From a bacterium (GTDB taxonomy: Bacteria; Vulcanimicrobiota; Xenobia; RGZZ01), in assembly GCA_021782195.1 (NCBI GenBank), contig JAJXVI010000053.1, positions 1 through 9,291 on the forward strand: DNA of 9,291 bases, written 5' to 3'. The translations under genes and the position numbers were made by a program. Below the pieces are notes generated by a model that did not search any database, was not told the DNA's origin, and worked only from the letters and a program-made list of their open reading frames with translations. Positions 6,615-9,291 of the stretch are shown piece after piece (position 1 is the stretch's first letter; the number at the start of each line of letters is the position of its first letter).

Positions 6615-8513
6615 ATGCAACAGTCTACTGACAGACCACACGGCAGAAACTATCTGGCGACCACCGCACTGGGCGCCCTGGGCGTTGTGTACGGCGACAT
6701 CGGGACGAGTCCCATCTACTCAGTGCGTGAAGCCCTGCATGCGGCAAACCCGTCGGGCCTTCCGACCCGTTTCGACATCCTGGGCATCCTGTCACTGATT
6801 TTCTGGGCACTGACAATCGTCGTCTCGATCAAATACCTGATTTTCGTGTTGGAAGCGGACAATTACGGAGAAGGCGGGATCCTGGCACTGACCACCCTGG
6901 TCAATCGCGCAATGCCCAAGCATCGGCGAGACGTGATGTTCCTGATGCTCATGGGGTTGTTCGGGACGGCATTGCTGTACGGGGACGGCATGATCACGCC
7001 GGCAATCTCGGTACTGAGCGCGGTGGAAGGGCTGGAAACCGTCACGCCAGCCTTCACTCCGTACGTGATCCCCATTACCGTGACCATCCTCGTGGCGCTG
7101 TTTTCGATACAGCGAAACGGAACCGACCGGGTCGGCAAACTGTTCGGCCCCATCATGCTGGTCTGGTTCGTCACCCTGGGATGGATCGGCACCATCCACA
7201 TCATCAAAGATCCGGCCATCCTCCACGCCGTGCTGCCGAAGTACGGAATCGAGTTTCTGCTGAGAAATGGCGCAACGGGCTTCGTTGTGCTGGGTTCGGT
7301 ATTCCTGGTCGTCACCGGGGGCGAAGCGCTCTATGCAGATCTCGGCCACTTCGGCAAGGATCCGATACGCCTCGCCTGGTTCATCCTGGTACTGCCGGCG
7401 CTCATGCTGGATTACTTCGGACAGGGGGCCATGCTTCTCGGACATCCTGCAGCGGCGTCGGATCCCTTTTTCCTGGTCGCTCCCAGATGGGCCCTCCTTC
7501 CACTCGTGCTGCTTTCCACGGCGGCAACCGTGATCGCCTCGCAGGCGCTCATCTCAGGCACTTATTCGCTCACGATGCAAGCAGTACAGTTGAAATACCT
7601 GCCACGCGTGCACGTCGAGCACACGTCGGAGCGCGAACACGGTCAGATCTACGTCGCGTCCGTCAACTGGGCACTGATGGTTGCGTGCGTGCTCCTCGTC
7701 ATCACCTTCCAGACTTCAAGCGCACTCGCCGCCGCCTATGGGGTCGCCGTAACCCTCACCATGGTGATCACCACCTGCCTGCTCTACTACTATCTCCGAC
7801 ACAACTCGGGCTGGGGACGGTTGCGGGCAGGCCTGCTCTGCGGGTTCTTCCTGTCGATCGAACTGACTTTCTTCGCAGGCAACATCGACAAGATTCCACA
7901 CGGCGGATGGTTTCCGCTGGCTGTGGGCGGCCTCACCTACCTGACCATGTCAACCTGGCGCCTGGGCCGTAAACGACTCGCCGCGTTGCGAGCAGAAAGC
8001 GGCATCCCGCTCGAGACCCTCGCACAGAATCTCGACTGTGAGAACCTCGTACGCGTCAGTGGTACGGCGGTCTTCATGCACGCCGACCCCACCCGCGTGC
8101 CGGCCGCCCTGTTGCACAACATCAGACACAATCAGGTCCTGCACACCCGCAACCTGATCGTCACCGTCATCATCGAGGACCACCCGCACGTCCCTCGCAG
8201 CGAGATCACCTCGGTGGAAGACCTGGGAGAGAGCTTCTATCGTGTTCAGTGTCGCTTCGGCTACATGGACCGGCACGACGTGCCCGACGCGCTTCGCGGG
8301 GTCGTGATAGACAATGAGCCGCTCAATCCCGATCGCTGCAGCTACTTCCTGGGACGCGAAACGATTCTACCGCGGCACTGGCTCTGGTCGGGAATGGCAG
8401 TCTGGCGGGAGCAGATTTTTGCCTTGATGGCACGCAATGCGCAGGATGCCACCGCCTTCTTCCACATCCCCCCTTCCAACGTGATGGAGGTCGGGTCGCA
8501 GATCGAGATATAA
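6615..8513 (+). CDS. kup: Kup-type low-affinity potassium uptake transporter
   Basis: This is a full-length 632-residue Kup (KUP/HAK/KT family) protein. It takes up K+ across the inner membrane, with proton symport in the family model. The N-terminal signature ALGVVYGDIGTSP is at residues 21-33, and D28 is equivalent to the essential Asp of E. coli Kup. Next come FVLEADNYGEGGILAL (77-92) and LLYGDGMITPAISV (120-133), whose acidic D124 is in the usual site. Further landmarks are VVTGGEALYADLGHFG, MLDYFGQGAMLL and ASQALISGTYSLTMQAVQL. About twelve membrane segments end near residue 440 (FFAGNIDKIPHGGWFPL), and a soluble C-terminal domain follows. The length fits E. coli Kup (622). The gene follows the double KdpD-sensor gene by 60 bases and probably shares its transcript. 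There is no obvious Shine-Dalgarno before ATG 6615. The opposite-strand gene at the right edge overlaps its 3' end only if that gene's frame is taken literally. Confidence 0.97.
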   Translation: MQQSTDRPHGRNYLATTALGALGVVYGDIGTSPIYSVREALHAANPSGLPTRFDILGILSLIFWALTIVVSIKYLIFVLEADNYGEGGILALTTLVNRAMPKHRRDVMFLMLMGLFGTALLYGDGMITPAISVLSAVEGLETVTPAFTPYVIPITVTILVALFSIQRNGTDRVGKLFGPIMLVWFVTLGWIGTIHIIKDPAILHAVLPKYGIEFLLRNGATGFVVLGSVFLVVTGGEALYADLGHFGKDPIRLAWFILVLPALMLDYFGQGAMLLGHPAAASDPFFLVAPRWALLPLVLLSTAATVIASQALISGTYSLTMQAVQLKYLPRVHVEHTSEREHGQIYVASVNWALMVACVLLVITFQTSSALAAAYGVAVTLTMVITTCLLYYYLRHNSGWGRLRAGLLCGFFLSIELTFFAGNIDKIPHGGWFPLAVGGLTYLTMSTWRLGRKRLAALRAESGIPLETLAQNLDCENLVRVSGTAVFMHADPTRVPAALLHNIRHNQVLHTRNLIVTVIIEDHPHVPRSEITSVEDLGESFYRVQCRFGYMDRHDVPDALRGVVIDNEPLNPDRCSYFLGRETILPRHWLWSGMAVWREQIFALMARNAQDATAFFHIPPSNVMEVGSQIEI

Positions 8514-8566
8514 GGACGTCTCAGTGTCGACCGACGGAACCCCTCCGAGGACGGTGGCCACAGCAT

Positions 8567-8590
8567 ACGAAAGGCCGCACGAAAGGCCGC
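8567..8590. repeat. Perfect 12-base tandem repeat (2 copies)
   Basis: ACGAAAGGCCGC occurs at 8567-8578 and 8579-8590 with no mismatch, in the gap between kup and the convergent membrane-protein gene. If the convergent gene's frame extends this far, the repeat would encode a four-residue duplication (on the reverse strand, RPF V in one frame). Confidence 0.65.
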
Positions 8591-8648
8591 ACACCCCCAT
8601 CCGGTCCACGCTCCCGGCAGTTCCCGGTCCCCGCGATGCGGCCGGCCC

Positions 8649-9291
8649 TCACGACCCCGCCGGCGACGACGACACGCCGGACATCGGTGCACCACTGCAA
8701 CCCGAATCCCCATCGTGGGGGGGGGGCCTTCCTCCCTGGCCACACGAGCCGCCCACCGAACAAGCAGAACCTGTACGGTCACAATCCCCGCCAGCGCGAG
8801 CATGTTCGAGACTGGAACGCTCCGCGTCGTCGCGAGATGAATGATGGCGCTCAGTCCCAGCACGAAGAACACGAGGCCAGGCAGCGACGCCAGCCACGAC
8901 CAGAAGACGAACACGCCAAACGGCACACAGGTCAGGCCAAACGCATAGTGCAGCACGTTGCCCGGAAGAATCGGCAGCACGCGCGCCACGGTGACAAACA
9001 GTGCGCCCCGGCGCTGGATGGCCGATTCCAGCCACACAAATCGGGGATTCCTCGAATAACGCTTCAGCAGTGGCCCACGCACCCCGTGTCGCGCGATGAG
9101 AAAGCAGACCGACGCGCCGAGCGTCCCTGCAACGCTGACCAGGATGATAGCCCGCAGAGGCCCGAAACTCGCCGTGGCAATCGACGTCAGCAACGTGCCG
9201 GGAACAAACAACACGACCGCCACGACATAGACGGCCGCAAACACAAACAGTCCAGGCGTGCCCAGGGAGACGCTCCAGGCACGAACCAGAA
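8649..9291 (-). CDS. TVP38/DedA-type (VTT domain) inner-membrane protein, 5' end outside the window, frame uncertain at a G tract
   Basis: The reverse strand encodes a VTT-domain protein (TVP38/TMEM64, DedA superfamily), linked to lipid scrambling and envelope homeostasis. The frame enters the window at base 9291 (VSLGTPGLFVFAAVYVVAVV) and continues with VLFVPGTLLT, FGPLRAIILVSVAGTLGASVCFLIARHG, the re-entrant motif ARVLPILPGNVLHYAFGLT, a segment FVFWSWLASLPGLVFFVLGL, and a last helix MLALAGIVTVQVLLVRWA. The start is therefore upstream of the window; the GTG at 9244 is internal. After RVAREEG the frame crosses a run of ten G (8717-8726 on the plus strand). Taken literally it runs on to 8342, overlapping kup by 172 bases with a tail resembling no family. 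One extra base in the run ends the protein at 8649, and one fewer ends it at 8521. I give the 8649 end. It is convergent with kup. Confidence 0.75.
   Translation of the reverse strand, partial: SGSCLERLPGHAWTVCVCGRLCRGGRVVCSRHVADVDCHGEFRASAGYHPGQRCRDARRVGLLSHRATRGAWATAEALFEESPICVAGIGHPAPGRTVCHRGARAADSSGQRAALCVWPDLCAVWRVRLLVVAGVAAWPRVLRAGTERHHSSRDDAERSSLEHARAGGDCDRTGSACSVGGSCGQGGRPPPHDGDSGCSGAPMSGVSSSPAGS
8717..8726. repeat. Ten-base G homopolymer inside the TVP38-like gene
   Basis: Ten consecutive G (C on the coding strand) interrupt the C-terminal coding region just after the last membrane helix. Changing the length by one base switches the tail between three frames that end at 8649, 8521 or 8342. 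Long G/C runs are prone to slippage and to sequencing or assembly error, so either phase variation or an artefact would explain the odd overlap with kup. Confidence 0.8.

Noticed and set aside
8342..8648. C-terminal part of the VTT-family protein as literally encoded
   Set aside because: It is Arg-rich, unlike the family, and antisense to the kup 3' end; a frameshift at the G tract explains it better.
8524..8844. Plus-strand open frame starting at a GTG after kup
   Set aside because: It is Pro-rich and low-complexity, antisense to the VTT-family gene, and includes the G tract; nothing supports it as a gene.
1..9291. Mobile elements, CRISPR arrays or ordinary tRNA genes
   Set aside because: I saw no transposase or integrase motifs, no regularly spaced repeats, and no tRNA apart from the tRNA-like part of tmRNA.

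Overview
The window comes from a GC-rich bacterium, probably Gram-negative and possibly a proteobacterium: it has a Kup transporter, a one-piece tmRNA whose tag ends ALAA, and a secreted protein with a Sec signal peptide. I cannot name a genus. No phage, insertion-sequence or CRISPR hallmarks are visible.

Left part (1-1423). A diguanylate-cyclase-type GGDEF gene runs leftward off the window edge. Its catalytic site looks partly degenerate. Behind it lies a 355-base gap with a 25-base direct repeat and a good sigma70-type promoter. That promoter drives ssrA (tmRNA, 806-1154), whose ends, tag (ANNNTLALAA, stop TAG) and T-arm can all be read directly. A strong hairpin terminator follows. Next comes a gutted quinone-oxidoreductase gene: a ribosome binding site, a TTG start and about 30 N-terminal codons, then about 14 recognisable C-terminal codons in another frame. 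Its stop codon overlaps the start of the next gene (ATGA).

Middle part (1420-3492). A 690-residue exported protein has a signal peptide, a small N-terminal domain and a long alpha-helical, HEAT-like C-terminal region. I do not recognise its function.

Right-centre part (3630-8513). Three co-directional genes look like a potassium-homeostasis cluster: (1) a 179-residue soluble protein resembling the cytosolic C-terminal domain of APC-type potassium/amino-acid permeases; (2) a 716-residue soluble protein made of two tandem copies of the KdpD N-terminal sensor module (KdpD P-loop domain plus USP domain), with no membrane segments and no histidine kinase; (3) a full-length Kup potassium transporter. 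No kdpABC, kdpE or kinase gene is in view. The arrangement suggests a potassium-uptake system with dedicated cytosolic nucleotide-binding regulators. This is the most interesting feature of the window. The link between the parts is inferred from gene order and domain families only.

Right end (8521-9291). A TVP38/DedA-type (VTT domain) membrane protein is encoded convergently and runs off the right edge. Its reading frame crosses a run of ten G/C bases. As written, the frame continues 172 bases into kup on the opposite strand, so the run is either a length-variable tract or a sequence error.
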